Source of the DNA: Streptomyces sp. DHE7-1 | Lineage (GTDB): Bacteria; Actinomycetota; Actinomycetes; Streptomycetales; Streptomycetaceae | Assembly: GCA_016432725.1 (NCBI GenBank) | Contig: JACJDG010000003.1 | Span: 1 to 64,000, forward strand | Length of the DNA stretch: 64,000 nt | Direction of reading: 5' to 3' | Shown: piece by piece, positions 41,145-50,071 of the stretch | Layout: every line of letters starts with the position of its first letter | Position numbering within the stretch: position 1 is the first letter of the stretch | The notes under the pieces: model-generated | Database searches by the model: none | What the model was told of the DNA's origin: nothing | What the model saw: the letters and a program-made list of their open reading frames with translations, nothing else | Position numbers and translations under genes: made by a program

Positions 41145-41357
41145 ATGAACAACGACCTGCTCGAGGCCGAGACCGCCGAACTGCTTCCCGGCCGCGAGGC
41201 GCTGGGCAAGTTCTCGTTCAGCTTCACGAAGATGACGACCGTCTCGAAGAAGATCGCGCACGTGGACGCCCACAACGAGTCGGCGGCGGTGAACCAGTAC
41301 TCGCCGTTCGCGGTCGCCCAGTCCCAGGCCACCCAGGCCATCAGCGTCCGGCAGTAG
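41145..41357 (+). CDS. 70-residue peptide, copy 1 (RiPP-precursor-like)
   Basis: The ATG at 41145 follows GAAAGG at 9 bases. The product reads MNNDLLEAETAELLPGREAL, GKFSFSFTKMTTVSKKIAHV, DAHNESAAVNQYSPFAVAQS, QATQAISVRQ. It is 80 percent identical (56 of 70) to the peptide at 54211-54423. An acidic, leader-like N-terminus (ETAELLPGREALG) precedes a core rich in Ala, Ser, Gln and His. No signal peptide or membrane helix is present. It has no modification gene next to it; the PqqD-M50 protease near copy 2 may serve both. A strong hairpin follows the stop. Confidence 0.65.
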   Translation: MNNDLLEAETAELLPGREALGKFSFSFTKMTTVSKKIAHVDAHNESAAVNQYSPFAVAQSQATQAISVRQ

Positions 41358-41376
41358 CACGGCCCCTGACGCGGCC

Positions 41377-41409
41377 GCAGGGGCACGCCCGTAAAGGGCG
41401 TGTCCCTGC
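41377..41409 (+). terminator. 14-bp hairpin after peptide gene 1
   Basis: GCAGGGGCACGCCC, GTAAA, GGGCGTGTCCCTGC with one G-T pair, 19 bases after the stop. It should end the peptide transcript. Confidence 0.7.
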
Positions 41410-41540
41410 GGCGCGCGGAGCCGCGGGGACCGAGGCGCACGGCCTGCCGGGTGGTGGACACGGCCGGCAGCCGGTGCCGGCGCCGGACGGAGACTGCCTG
41501 CCGCCGGTGCCCGGGGGTCCCCGCGGCGCCCGCCCGTTGG

Positions 41541-41576
41541 GCGAAGGACGCACCCCGTGGGGTGCGTCGGTCTTCG
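41541..41576 (+). terminator. Second long hairpin
   Basis: GACGCACCCC-GT-GGGGTGCGTC with outer GCGAAG/CTTCGC arms. It lies in the stretch between the peptide gene and the IS3-like gene. Confidence 0.5.
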
Positions 41577-41627
41577 CACGCCGGGCGGGCGCCGGGCCCG
41601 GCGGCGTCCCGGGGTCGGGCGCCCGGC

Positions 41628-41694
41628 AGACACCCCGCAGACGTCAGGCAGGCACCCAGCAGACGTCAGGCAGGCGCCCAGCAGGCGTCGGGCG
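41628..41694. repeat. Three tandem copies of a 22-bp unit
   Basis: The unit is close to CAGACGTCAGGCAGGCACCC and is repeated about three times with drift just before the IS3-like gene. Confidence 0.6.
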
Positions 41695-41745
41695 GTGAAC
41701 CGTTTCCCGGGGCAAGGTCCTTATCGCCCGTCCTTCGGTGGCGGC

Positions 41746-42800
41746 ATGAAGAGGTGGGATCCAGATCCAGTGAGCAGTCCTCACCCCGCAGCGCTGCGCG
41801 CCCGCGCGGAGCAACTGGCCTCGGAGGGCCGGCCGGCGAAGGAAGTGGCGCGGCAACTGGGCGTCTCCGCGCAGACCGTGTACCGCTGGCGGCGCTCCGC
41901 TTCGTCGGGTGCGGACCTGGCACGGGCCCGCACCCGCATCGGCGAGCTGGAGAGGGAAGTGCTGTTGTGCCGCGAAGTCATCGCCACCTTGCGGCAGATG
42001 ATGCCCCCAAAAGACGTTACGAGGTGATCCACGGCCTGGCGTCGCACGGTGTCACGGCGCGCCACCTCGCCGCGCTGCTGGGCGTCTCGGAGTCCGGGTA
42101 CTACGCCTGGCGCGCCCGCACCCCCTTGCCCCGCGCGCTGCGCCGGGCGTGGCTGACCCGTCTGATCCTGGACATCCACCAGGAGTCCGGCTCCGTCTAC
42201 GGGTACCGCAGGGTGATGCAGGAACTCGGCCGCCGCTACGGCATCGACGTCGGCCACACCACCGTGGAGGCCGTCATGAGGGGGGCCGGGATCCGCGGCC
42301 GGGCAGGAAGGCCGCACGAACAGGCCCCGCCCGAAGGCGCCGGTACGCCCGGCCGGCGCTGGGTTGTCGACGTGCTGGCCGTCACCACGGTGCAGGGCCC
42401 CGTGTACGCGGCCGTCGTCCTCGACACCGTCTCGCGCCGTCCGGTCGGCTGGAGCACCGCCGCGGCAGCCCACCGCACGCTCGTGCACCGCGCCCTGATG
42501 GCCGCCGTCACCCGCGCCGAGCACGCCGAACCCGCCGCCCGGGCGGGGGGTGAGAGTCTGCCGGGCTGCTCCTTCACCGAGCGGGCCGGCTCCTTGCAGT
42601 GCGCCCCCGTCCACGCGGCCGTCGGGGACTGGTACGACCACGCGGTCGTCGGCGCCTTCTGGGACGGCGTCCACCGCGACCTGCACGGCCCGTCGCCCTG
42701 GCCGGACCGGCAGTCGGCCGAGGGCCGGCTCGGCGAGATCTTCGACCGCTTCGCCGCTCGGGCCCCGGCCGCCCCGCCGGCGCCACCTCCCACCCCGTAA
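41746..42800 (+). CDS. IS3-type OrfA-OrfB-like protein with degenerate active site
   Basis: The first frame (41746-42027) has an HTH and a leucine-zipper-like tail: EGRPAKEVARQLGVSAQTVY and IGELEREVLLCREVIATLRQ. The second frame, shifted by -1 at CCCCCAAAAG (42004-42013), reads YEVIHGLASHGVTARHLAAL, LGVSESGYYAWRAR and GSVYGYRRVMQELGRRYGID, as in IS3-family OrfB. The integrase core keeps the first Asp (RWVVDVLAVTTVQGPVYAAV) but the SDxGSQY motif is replaced by FTERAGSLQCA and the final DNAxAES by YDHAVVGAFW, so the catalytic Glu is Gly. It is probably a DNA-binding protein derived from a transposase, not an active one. No terminal repeats are seen. Confidence 0.65.
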
Positions 42801-42810
42801 GGCGGATCCT

Positions 42811-43080
42811 TTGGAAACGACAGCATCCGGGACAGCCGCCGGCCGTCCCCGGCCCGACATCCACCCCGGGCAGGACACCTCCACCGCCCACGCCCACCGG
42901 CTGCGCCTGTACGGCGCGCTGGACCGGGTGTGTGTGCCCCTCGCCGCCGCCGACGTCCAGGCCGTGTTCAAACTGGCCGAACTCGACTGCGTCACCGTGC
43001 ACGCCGTCATCGACTGGATCACCACGGCGCGCACGCTCGAACCACTCCCGCACCCGCACCCGCTGCCGCACCCGAGGTGA
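42811..43080 (+). CDS. Small hypothetical protein following the IS3-like gene
   Basis: A TTG at 42811 after AAGGCGG, 10 bases past the previous stop, gives an 89-residue product: METTASGTAAGRPRPDIHPG, QDTSTAHAHRLRLYGALDRV, CVPLAAADVQAVFKLAELDC, VTVHAVIDWITTARTLEPLP, ending in a His/Pro tail. The central part is helical and soluble. Spacing suggests an operon with the degenerate transposase. No family was recognised. Confidence 0.5.
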   Translation: METTASGTAAGRPRPDIHPGQDTSTAHAHRLRLYGALDRVCVPLAAADVQAVFKLAELDCVTVHAVIDWITTARTLEPLPHPHPLPHPR

Positions 43081-43116
43081 CGGCCACCCGAGGCGACAGC
43101 TACCCGAGGTGACGGC
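43069..43116. repeat. Three tandem copies of a 16-bp unit
   Basis: CACCCGAGGTGACGGC, CACCCGAGGCGACAGC and TACCCGAGGTGACGGC follow each other across the stop codon of the 42811 gene. Confidence 0.8.
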
Positions 43117-43150
43117 ACCCGGCGTGCGGCCGGGCGAGAAGCCCCTTCTC

Positions 43151-43522
43151 CTAGGGGGCGCCGTTCGCGTGCAGCAGCGACTCGACGAGGACGGCCACGT
43201 GCCGGCGGTCCGTCGGGCTCAGCTTGTGCACGCTCGCGATGAGGATCGCCACCTCCGGATCGGCGGCCTCGGGGGCGTCCTCGAGGTAGAGGTGGACGCC
43301 CGCGGCCTCGGCGGCGGCCCGCTGCACCGGCGCCACCGGGATGCCCAGTCCCTTGGCCAAGCCCTCCAGAGTGGTCTGCTGGGGCATCTGCGCCAGCCGC
43401 TCCGACGTCGCCAGATGGTGGACCGTCGAACGGGAGATGCCACCGCGGCGCGCTACATCGCTGTAGGACCAGCCGTACTGGTCCAACTTGTGCTTGATCA
43501 TTTCCTGCAGTGTGTTGGGCAC
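43151..43522 (-). CDS. XRE-family HTH regulator
   Basis: The 123-residue frame is intact. It starts MPNTLQEMIKHKLDQYGWSY with HTH SDVARRGGISRSTVHHLATS and a helical tail (TTLEGLAKGLGIPVAPVQRA, VAILIASVHKLSPTDRRHVA). The C-terminal half is the usual SCO-type extension of small Streptomyces XRE regulators. It is convergent with the IS3-like operon. Another, related HTH protein is at 49040-49351 (GISRSTLHRLASGTKQPS against GISRSTVHHLATSERLAQ). Confidence 0.75.
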   Translation of the reverse strand: MPNTLQEMIKHKLDQYGWSYSDVARRGGISRSTVHHLATSERLAQMPQQTTLEGLAKGLGIPVAPVQRAAAEAAGVHLYLEDAPEAADPEVAILIASVHKLSPTDRRHVAVLVESLLHANGAP

Positions 43523-43837
43523 GCCGGTTCTTCCTGTGAAAGAGGGAGGGACCGCCTGTCGATGAGTCTAACGGCCCTACCGCCGGGGCGTTCCGCACCT
43601 TCTTCTCCCCCGGCGCCCTGCGCTACCCTGCCCGCCGACTTCACGTCATGATCGGCACCCGCGAACCGGGGCGCCGCGTCTCGCCGCCCGGGTCGGCCCG
43701 CGACGCGGCGAGACGCGGCAGCCGGTCCCTTCGTCGGCAGGTTCCGGGCTCGTCCCGTGCGTTGCCGATCAGTTCCGGCAGGCGGCGGCCGGCCGAAGCG
43801 ATGCGGGCCGTCGCCCGCGGGGTGAGGGCATGGGACG

Positions 43838-44314
43838 ATGACGGCCGTGTCAGGTCAGGTCTGGGTGTCGCTCATCTCGCTGGGCGGTGTCGTCCTCGGC
43901 GGTGCGTTGTCCTACCTCGTGCAGCACCGGACTCAGCTCTCGGCCGAACGCGCTGAACAGCGGCGGCAGCGGATCTCCTTGTCGAAAGGCCAGGCGCGCG
44001 GAACGGCTGGCGTTGCTGGAGCGGTTCATCGAAGTGGGGCCGAGGCCGAACGCTGCGCCTTCAGCCGGCCTTCCGAGTGGGACGACACCCACGACTGGTT
44101 CCGCACGACCCGGGACGTCATGAACCGGCTGTGGGTCGCGGAACGGCTCATCCGCATCCAGTTCCCCCTGACCGTGCACGACGCGGCCCGCGCGTACTTC
44201 CTCGACCTCAACCGGACGGTGTGGGAAGGCCTGCCCGACGGGGAGAGCGTGCGCGACTACCTGGAGGACAACCGGCTCGCGTTCCTGGACGCGGCCCGCG
44301 CCGTCATGGACTAG
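43838..44314 (+). CDS. Membrane-anchored hypothetical protein (two compensating shifts)
   Basis: The ATG at 43838 starts MTAVSGQVWVSLISLGGVVL and continues GGALSYLVQHRTQLSAERAE, an N-terminal anchor followed by a coiled-coil-like stretch. The C-terminal part (WDDTHDWFRTTRDVMNRLWV, AERLIRIQFPLTVHDAARAY) is in the same frame, but between 43985 and 44040 the natural text (ARRAERLALLERFIEVG) is in another frame. Two opposite single-base shifts would explain this. The topology is one helix with a cytosolic helical domain. The function is unknown. Confidence 0.5.
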   Translation: MTAVSGQVWVSLISLGGVVLGGALSYLVQHRTQLSAERAEQRRQRISLSKGQARGTAGVAGAVHRSGAEAERCAFSRPSEWDDTHDWFRTTRDVMNRLWVAERLIRIQFPLTVHDAARAYFLDLNRTVWEGLPDGESVRDYLEDNRLAFLDAARAVMD

Positions 44315-44357
44315 CGCACCGCCGGCCCCGGGGATCCTTCCGGGGCCCCGCTCGCGG

Positions 44358-44663
44358 TCAGGCCGGCAGGAAGCCCGGCCACCAGGGCGGGACGCCGTCC
44401 GGGCACGACGGGGCGGGATAGGAGTCCGGCATGCCGAGCCATGTGACCAGGAACCAGGCACACCCCAGGGCGAGGACCAGCCAGCCGGCCAGTGCCGTCC
44501 CGCGATGACGCCTGCCGAGGGTGCGGTGCAGCACCACCCACGAGGCGGCAGCGGCGATCCAGAGGAGAGGCGCAAGGAGCAGCAACGTCAGGCCATTGGC
44601 CGCCGGGCCGCTGCCGATGTCACAGGCAGCCCACGCCCTCCCGATCGCGGTGACGGTCACCAC
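44358..44663 (-). CDS. Small membrane protein
   Basis: The 101-residue frame is intact and contains two hydrophobic helices (LTLLLLAPLLWIAAAASWVV and GTALAGWLVLALGCAWFLVT), joined by a short basic loop (HRTLGRRHR). It ends PPWWPGFLPA. The function is unknown. It is convergent with the gene at 43838-44314. Confidence 0.5.
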   Translation of the reverse strand: MVTVTAIGRAWAACDIGSGPAANGLTLLLLAPLLWIAAAASWVVLHRTLGRRHRGTALAGWLVLALGCAWFLVTWLGMPDSYPAPSCPDGVPPWWPGFLPA

Positions 44664-45248
44664 CGCGGTCAGCGCACCGAAGACCGCGCCCGAGCTGGCC
44701 CCTGCCCACCGGCGGCTCGGGGAACCCGACGGCTCAGCCCCACGATCGTCTCCCCCTCAACTCGCCGTAACGCGCCGTAACTCGCCGTAGGGGCGGACCG
44801 TATCAACATCAACGCCGCGCAGCTGGTTGGCAGTTGCTCCTCGGCTGCGGCAGCGTTGCTGTCGCGCCGTGACGCCGTGGCGTCGCTGGAGCCCTCGTCC
44901 GCCGGCGGGTCAGGCCATGGCGCCTTCGGCGGTCCGGCGACGACGGGCTGCGTCGCACCGCGGCCTCGCTGCCCCTGCCCGGGGGGCGGGGGTGCGGTGG
45001 GGCGGTGGGGGCGGGGGGGGCTGGCGCGTCCGTGCCGGAAGAGGGGCGGGGCCGGGGCTTCCCGGGTCCCGTGTCTGCGTCGGCCGTCGCCCGGGGCCGG
45101 GGTGGTGCCGTGGGCGGCCACCCGCTGGAACAGGCTCGCCGCACCGTCGAAGGACGCATCAACCGCCCGGGGCAGGGGTGCGGCGTCGCCGCCCGCTGCG
45201 TGCAGGAGGGCCCCGGTGGTGATGCGATCCCAGGGGCAGGGGGTCCTG
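44664..45248. other. Intergenic, G-rich, no supportable gene
   Basis: A G-rich run lies at 44980-45025 (GGGGGCGGGGGGGGC type) and could form G-quadruplex structures. No natural frame was found. Confidence 0.4.
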
Positions 45249-45820
45249 TCAGCGGACGACGTCGAACACGTTCTTCTGCAGGCCGTTGGCGTAGACGTCG
45301 TGCTCGACCAGCTTCAGCTTCTGGGTGTCCTTGTCCGTGGTGGAAAAGAGCCGCTTGCCCGCTCCGAGCAGGAGCGGGAAGACGAGCAGGTGGTAGCGGT
45401 CGATGAGGTCGGCGTCGGCGAGGGCCTGGTTGAGGCCGGCGCTGCCGTGGACGATGATCGGGCCGCCTTCGGTCCGCTTCAGCGCGGCGACCTCGTCGAG
45501 GGAGCGCAGGATCGTCGTCTCCCCCCAGTTCGTCACCAGGTCGTCCTCGGTCAGGGTGGTCGAGACGACGTACTTCGGCATCAGTTTGTAGTCGGCGAAG
45601 TCCTCCATGGCGGGCCACACCGGGCTGAACGACTGATAGCTGGTCCGGCCCATCAGCATCGCGGTGGCTTCCTTCTGCTCACGGCCCTTGAGGTCGAACG
45701 CCTCGGGAGGAACTCGACGTCCTTGAAGGTCCAGCCGGAGTTGCGGTAACCGGGCTCGCCGCCCGGGGCCTCCACGACGCCGTCGAGGGAGATGAAGGCG
45801 GTGCTGATCAGGGTGCGCAT
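45249..45820 (-). CDS. Dihydrofolate reductase-family protein (one frameshift)
   Basis: The ATG at 45820 starts MRTLISTAFISLDGVVEAPG, GEPGYRNSGWTFKDVEF; after a break near 45712 it continues with LMGRTSYQSFSPVWPAMEDF, KYVVSTTLTEDDLVTNWGET, GPIIVHGSAGLNQALADADL and VFPLLLGAGKRLFSTTDKDT. This is the RibD-C/DHFR-like family of about 190 residues. These proteins bind NADPH and are usually annotated without known substrate. A second member lies at 51167-51729 on the other strand. Confidence 0.75.
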
Positions 45821-46475
45821 GGCGGTTTCCTCGGTGTCTCGTGTCCGGTTTGCGAGCCGACTCGGTCGGCGCGCGCTTCGACCGCTGTCGCGGCCGCCGC
45901 GCACCCACCGTGATCTTTGACTGTCGATCATGAAGGAACTCATCGGCCGCCACCGCCCTTTTCGGCAGACCCGGCGAAGCGCGCACCACGCGGAGAGATC
46001 CGCGCGCGCCGCTCGACCGCACGACGTGTCAACGGCGCAGCAGCGGCGAGCAGCGGCGCAGCAGAGGGCCTGCCTCACCAGGCGGCGTAGCGTCCGATGC
46101 GGTCGGGCTCACGGATCCGGACGACGCGGGCCGGCCCGGTGACAGCGCCGGCCGATGCCCTCTTCGCGATGACTCCACGACCTTCGCGATGCTCCGCGAC
46201 GGCTTCCCCGAACCCCGACCCGCCGCAACCGGGTGAGGGTTCGCACCGGCGCCGAGTCCAGTGCCCGGTTCGGCCCCTGTGCCCGAAGCCGCCGGCGAGC
46301 GGTGTCACGCCGCTGGTCGTCGTCGGGCGCGACCACTCAATCGCCCATCCCTCCCCCTCCCCTGGCGGACGGGCTGGTGCGCGGGCCGGGCGCGGTCCGG
46401 CCGTCGACCGCCCTGCGGGGATCCCGCGTCGAGGCCCCAGGGCCGCGCAGGGGCGGGCCGGCGGCGGGGGGGTGG
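45821..46475. other. Intergenic, no supportable gene
   Basis: Short GCAGC/GAGCAGCGGC repeats occur at 46025-46065. No frame of natural composition is seen. Confidence 0.35.
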
Positions 46476-48002
46476 TCAGCCCGTTTCGTGGCGGCCGGGG
46501 TTCGCGGCGACGGGGGTGAGGGGCCCGTTCGCCTCCACGATGGAGGTGAGCGGGTAGGGCGGGCCGCTGGTCCCGTCCAGGGTGAGAAGGGGGGTGTCGT
46601 CCGCCTGGCGCAGGCCGTCGTAGAGCCACATCTGGCCGAGGCGGTCGGTGTGGTTGAGGGCGAGGTCGTAGACGCGGCCCCCAGAACGAAGGGGTCGGCC
46701 GCCCGCTGGGCCGCCTCCTGAAGAAGGCGGGGCACGGCCTCCGCGGTGAGACGGACCTCCACCCCGTCGAGGTCTGCGGTGGCGGTCTGGACCCATCCGC
46801 TGCGGTGGGTCGGCGCGTTCAACGGTGCACCGATCGCGGCCAGCCAGTACTCCCAGTCGCTCAGCGACACGGCGTGGATGCGGACGTCGACGCGGTCATG
46901 GTCCGCGGTGATCCCGGTGACCTCGAGCCGGGCCGCGTTCTCCGCCCGCAGCCTGGCCGCCGTGACCGCGGCCGACGGCCGCGACCCGTCCTCGCCGGGC
47001 GTGCGCGACTCCTGGACGCCGGTGTGCTGGGCCGGTTCGGGTGCCGGTGCGGTCGGCTGCTGGGCGAGGGCCGGTTCGAGCCCCACGGTCTGATGGGCGG
47101 GGACTGGGGCGAGCGCCGCGGCCTGCTGGACGGGGGCCGGTTCGAGCTCCACGGCCTGCTGGGCGAGGGCCGGTTCGAGCCCCTCGGCCTGCTGGGCGGG
47201 GACTGGGGCGAGCGCCGCAGCCTGCTGGACGGAGTGCGGTTCGAGCCCCTCGACCTGCTGGGTGGGGGGCGGAGGCTGGGCCTGGCTGCCGGCGGCCGTG
47301 CGCGGCCCCTGGGCGCCGGTGTTCTGTCCGGTGACCGGTCCGAGCGCGACCGGCCGTCGGGCGGCAGCCAGGGCAGGCGCGGCGGTCTGCCGGGCGGAGG
47401 CCGGGGCGCAAGCGGCGGTCTGCCGGGCGGAGGCCGGGGCGGAAGCGACGGTCGGCCGGGCGGAGGCCGGGGCGGGCACGGCGGCCTGCCGAGCCGGGGC
47501 TGGGGCTGGCTCTCGTCGGTGGTGCGCGGCTCCTGGACACCGGTGCCTTGTCCGGTGACCGGTGCGGGTGCGAGTGCGGTCGGTTGGTGGACGAGGGCCG
47601 GTTCGAGCGCCGGGGCCGGGGCGTCGCAGAAGTCGGGCAGGGTCAGGCCCACGGGGCACGGCTCGGACGCGCCGAGGATGCGCAGCGGGCGGGGTGTTGC
47701 GGGCGGGCCGGGGCTGTCCTCGCCCGAGCAGGGCGCTGTGACCGCCTCCCACTGGGCCGGTGCGCCCGGTACGGGGTGCGCCTCGATCTCGGTGACCTCG
47801 CCTCCGGGCTCGCCGGGGTCCGCGTCGGGCGCGGGGGCGGTGTGGGGTGTTGTTGTCTCAGTCGTCTGAGGGTGTCGGCGCCGCCGGTCTCCACCAGGCG
47901 GCCCTGTGCGTTGAGATCGGCGATGAAGGCGTGGGCGAGTTCGCTGAGCCGCGCGGTCAGTTCCCGCTCGAGGTCGGTGTCCTTGTTGTAGGCGATGGTC
48001 AT
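46476..48002 (-). CDS. BN159_2729-family protein with low-complexity centre (frameshifts)
   Basis: The ATG at 48002 overlaps the sigma factor stop (ATGA). The N-terminus is MTIAYNKDTDLERELTARLS and ELAHAFIADLNAQGRLVETG. The centre (about 47020-47650) is Ala/Pro/Gln-rich and made of a drifting 13-15-residue repeat such as QQAEGLEPALAQQAVELEPA. The conserved C-terminal domain reads RVDVRIHAVSLSDWEYWLAA, IGAPLNAPTHRSGWVQTATA and GRVYDLALNHTDRLGQMWLY. Frame breaks near 47870, 47500 and 46690 are needed. The function of the family is not known; coupling to a sigma factor suggests a regulatory role. Confidence 0.65.
46900..47560. repeat. Degenerate internal repeats of the BN159_2729-like gene
   Basis: Units of about 40-45 bases encoding QQAxxLxPxxA recur many times; a second set of 30-base units encodes ASARQTAACAPASARQTAAP. 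The repeated DNA may cause length variation and the frame changes. Confidence 0.6.
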
Positions 48003-48598
48003 GCCACAGCTCCCGGGTAGGCCTTGCGGAGGGAGTCGAGCGCGCGCCACTGGAGTGTTTTGACGGCGCCGTCGGTGGTGCCCATGGTGCGGGCGGTCTC
48101 GCGGACGGACATCTCTCCCAGGAACCGCAGCCGGATGACGACCTGCTGACGGGGGGTGATCTCCGACAGGGCGTGGTGCAGGTCGTCGAGCGCGAGGGAG
48201 AACAGAACGGTTTCTTCTGGGTCGCTGACCGACGGAGCCCAGGCGTCTCCCACCTGGGTGATGTGGTCGACGAAGGTGAGGTTGCGGGACGTGGCGGTCT
48301 TGAAGTGGTCGGCGACCGCGTGACGGGCGATGGTGCACAGCCAGGCGCGGATCGACGTACCCGTCCAGGTGAAAGTCTTGATCTTGATCCATGCCTTCAT
48401 GAAGACGTCCGCGGTGAGGTCCTCGGCCAGCGCGGAGTTCGATCTGACGCGCTGGCCGATGAGGGTGGCGATGACACCGTGATGCATCCGGTACAGCTCG
48501 GCGAACGCCTCGCGGTCGCCTTGCTGGGCGCGGGTGATGAGGGCCAGTTCCCCCGTGGTGCCGCCGTCGACGGCAGCGTCGTGGGCCTGAGTGGTCAA
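47999..48598 (-). CDS. ECF-type RNA polymerase sigma factor
   Basis: A TTG at 48598 after GGGAG is the likely start; no ATG precedes region 2. The product of 199 residues shows region 2 (DREAFAELYRMHHGVIATLI, LAEDLTADVFMKAWIKIKTF, IRAWLCTIARHAVADHFKTA) and region 4 (LSEITPRQQVVIRLRFLGEM, VRETARTMGTTDGAVKTLQW). It ends RALDSLRKAYPGAVA. Its stop overlaps the start of the BN159_2729-family gene, a conserved Streptomyces pair. No anti-sigma factor is adjacent, so that protein may modulate it. Confidence 0.8.
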   Translation of the reverse strand: MTTQAHDAAVDGGTTGELALITRAQQGDREAFAELYRMHHGVIATLIGQRVRSNSALAEDLTADVFMKAWIKIKTFTWTGTSIRAWLCTIARHAVADHFKTATSRNLTFVDHITQVGDAWAPSVSDPEETVLFSLALDDLHHALSEITPRQQVVIRLRFLGEMSVRETARTMGTTDGAVKTLQWRALDSLRKAYPGAVA

Positions 48599-49039
48599 AG
48601 GATTGCTCCCGGTCGTTGGGACAGAAGGTGAGGTGGGCTGCCGGCAGAACGTGAGGCGGGGGTCGCGAAGACCGCCCGGCGGGCCCGCGGGCCCCGGGGA
48701 CGAAGGACCCGGGCCGGTACACGGCTCAGCCGCGCGCGCCGGCCGAGGCCCCCATGCACGGTGAGGATCGGGCCGGTTCCTCGGACGGCCGCATGCCATC
48801 CGAGGCCCCCCGGACCCGGTGGGGATCGGACAGGTTTCCCGGGCGGCCGCATGCCGCCCGAGGCCCCGCGCCTGCCGAGGAGGGGGCCGGTTTCCCCGGA
48901 CGGACCCTGCCGGCCGAGACCCCCCTGCCGGCCGAGACCCCCGTGCCGGCCTAGACCCCCGTGCCGGCCGAGGCCCCGTGCCGGCCGAGGCCCCGTGGCG
49001 GCCGAGGCCGCTGTGTCGGCTGGGGATCCGGGCCGGTGT
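48599..49039. other. Intergenic region dominated by repeats
   Basis: No gene is supported. It holds the CCGGCCGAGRCCCC repeat listed separately and a larger duplication (GGACCGGTTTCC-like phrases with CGGCCGCATGCC twice at about 48778-48860). Confidence 0.4.
48907..49012. repeat. Tandem array of a 17-18-bp unit (TGCCGGCCGAGACCCCC)
   Basis: Six to seven consecutive copies with GAG-ACC or GAG-GCC variants lie between two regulatory genes. Confidence 0.75.
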
Positions 49040-49351
49040 TCAGTCGGCCGTGTACCGGCCGGCGTCCCCGTGCCGCAGTCGGTGCCGCTCCCGGGCGGGC
49101 ACCCGCTGGCGCTGCGGAAGGCTGCGCTGCATCGTGTGCGGGTCGTCGTAGACGAGCGCGTCGAGCCGGACACTGTAGGCGTCCCGCAGCGTCCAGAGCG
49201 TGGCCAGGCTCGGCTGTTTCGTTCCGCTCGCGAGCCGGTGGAGCGTCGACCTGCTGATCCCGGTGCGCAGCGCCATGTCGGCGACGCTTTCGTCACCCAG
49301 CTCCCTGGCCTTGAGCAGGAGCGTGGCCATATGGAGGCGAAGCATGGTCAA
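49040..49351 (-). CDS. XRE-family HTH regulator
   Basis: The 103-residue frame is intact; starts at 49351 or 49345 are possible. It reads MATLLLKARELGDESVADMA, then the HTH LRTGISRSTLHRLASGTKQP and SLATLWTLRDAYSVRLDALV, with a basic tail. It resembles the HTH proteins at 43151 and 49566. The 210-bp region upstream is AT-richer and shared with a divergent HTH gene. Confidence 0.7.
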   Translation of the reverse strand: MTMLRLHMATLLLKARELGDESVADMALRTGISRSTLHRLASGTKQPSLATLWTLRDAYSVRLDALVYDDPHTMQRSLPQRQRVPARERHRLRHGDAGRYTAD

Positions 49352-49565
49352 TAGACCCCCTCAGCAACGTGCAGCCGTGCGGCTGACCCACACGCGCGCA
49401 ACATATGCAAGTTGCCGGAAATGAGTGACGCAAGGGTATTTTGATTCGCACACCAATACGAGAATCGGGATGTGGCCTGCAGAAATGCCGATCTAGGTTT
49501 TGACCTGCAAAGGTGCACGCGTGCAACCAGCGTGTGACAACATGCCTGCGCGCTACCCTCCGACC

Positions 49566-50071
49566 ATGCGGAGTGCGAAGGATTCCCCCACGAAAGCCGG
49601 ACCCTACGACAGGCTCAGGCGCAGCGGATCGGCGCGTATCTCACCCAGGCCGCGACGGCGGCCGGATACGACGTCCGCCGGCGCCACGGCGGCCGGGCGC
49701 AACTGGCGGCCGTGACCGGTCTGAGCCTGACCACCATCAGCCGGACACTGGACGGCAAAACACTGCCGCTGTCCTCGCAATTGAGCACGTGGGCGACCGT
49801 CCTCAACCTCGATCACCGCAGGGTTCTGGTGGAGAGCGGTCTCATTCCCGAGCAGCGCGGACCCGAATCGCAGCGGCGGGGACCGGCCCCGGCGACGCTT
49901 TCCCCGGACGAGGCCATGACCGCCTGGAGAATCACCGACCCGATCATCCGCCGGACCCTGAACGGCAGCATCGTCCACGCGATCGCACTCCAGGCCGAAA
50001 TCGACGCGGCCGCCGGGTCGCGGGCTCTGCGCGAAGACACTCACAACGGCACGTGGCGCGCCCGCAGATGA
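49566..50071 (+). CDS. HTH DNA-binding protein (one frameshift)
   Basis: The ATG at 49566 starts MRSAKDSPTKAGPYDR. After one lost G near 49613 it continues AQAQRIGAYLTQAATAAGYD, VRRRHGGRAQLAAVTGLSLT, TISRTLDGKTLPLSSQLSTW (HTH of XRE type) and VLNLDHRRVLVESGLIPEQR. The C-terminal half is helical (ATLSPDEAMTAWRITDPIIR). It is divergent from the XRE gene at 49040-49351. A regulator paired with its neighbour is likely; targets are unknown. Confidence 0.65.

Noticed and set aside
48907-49012. Possible CRISPR array
   Set aside because: Units are directly adjacent without spacers.
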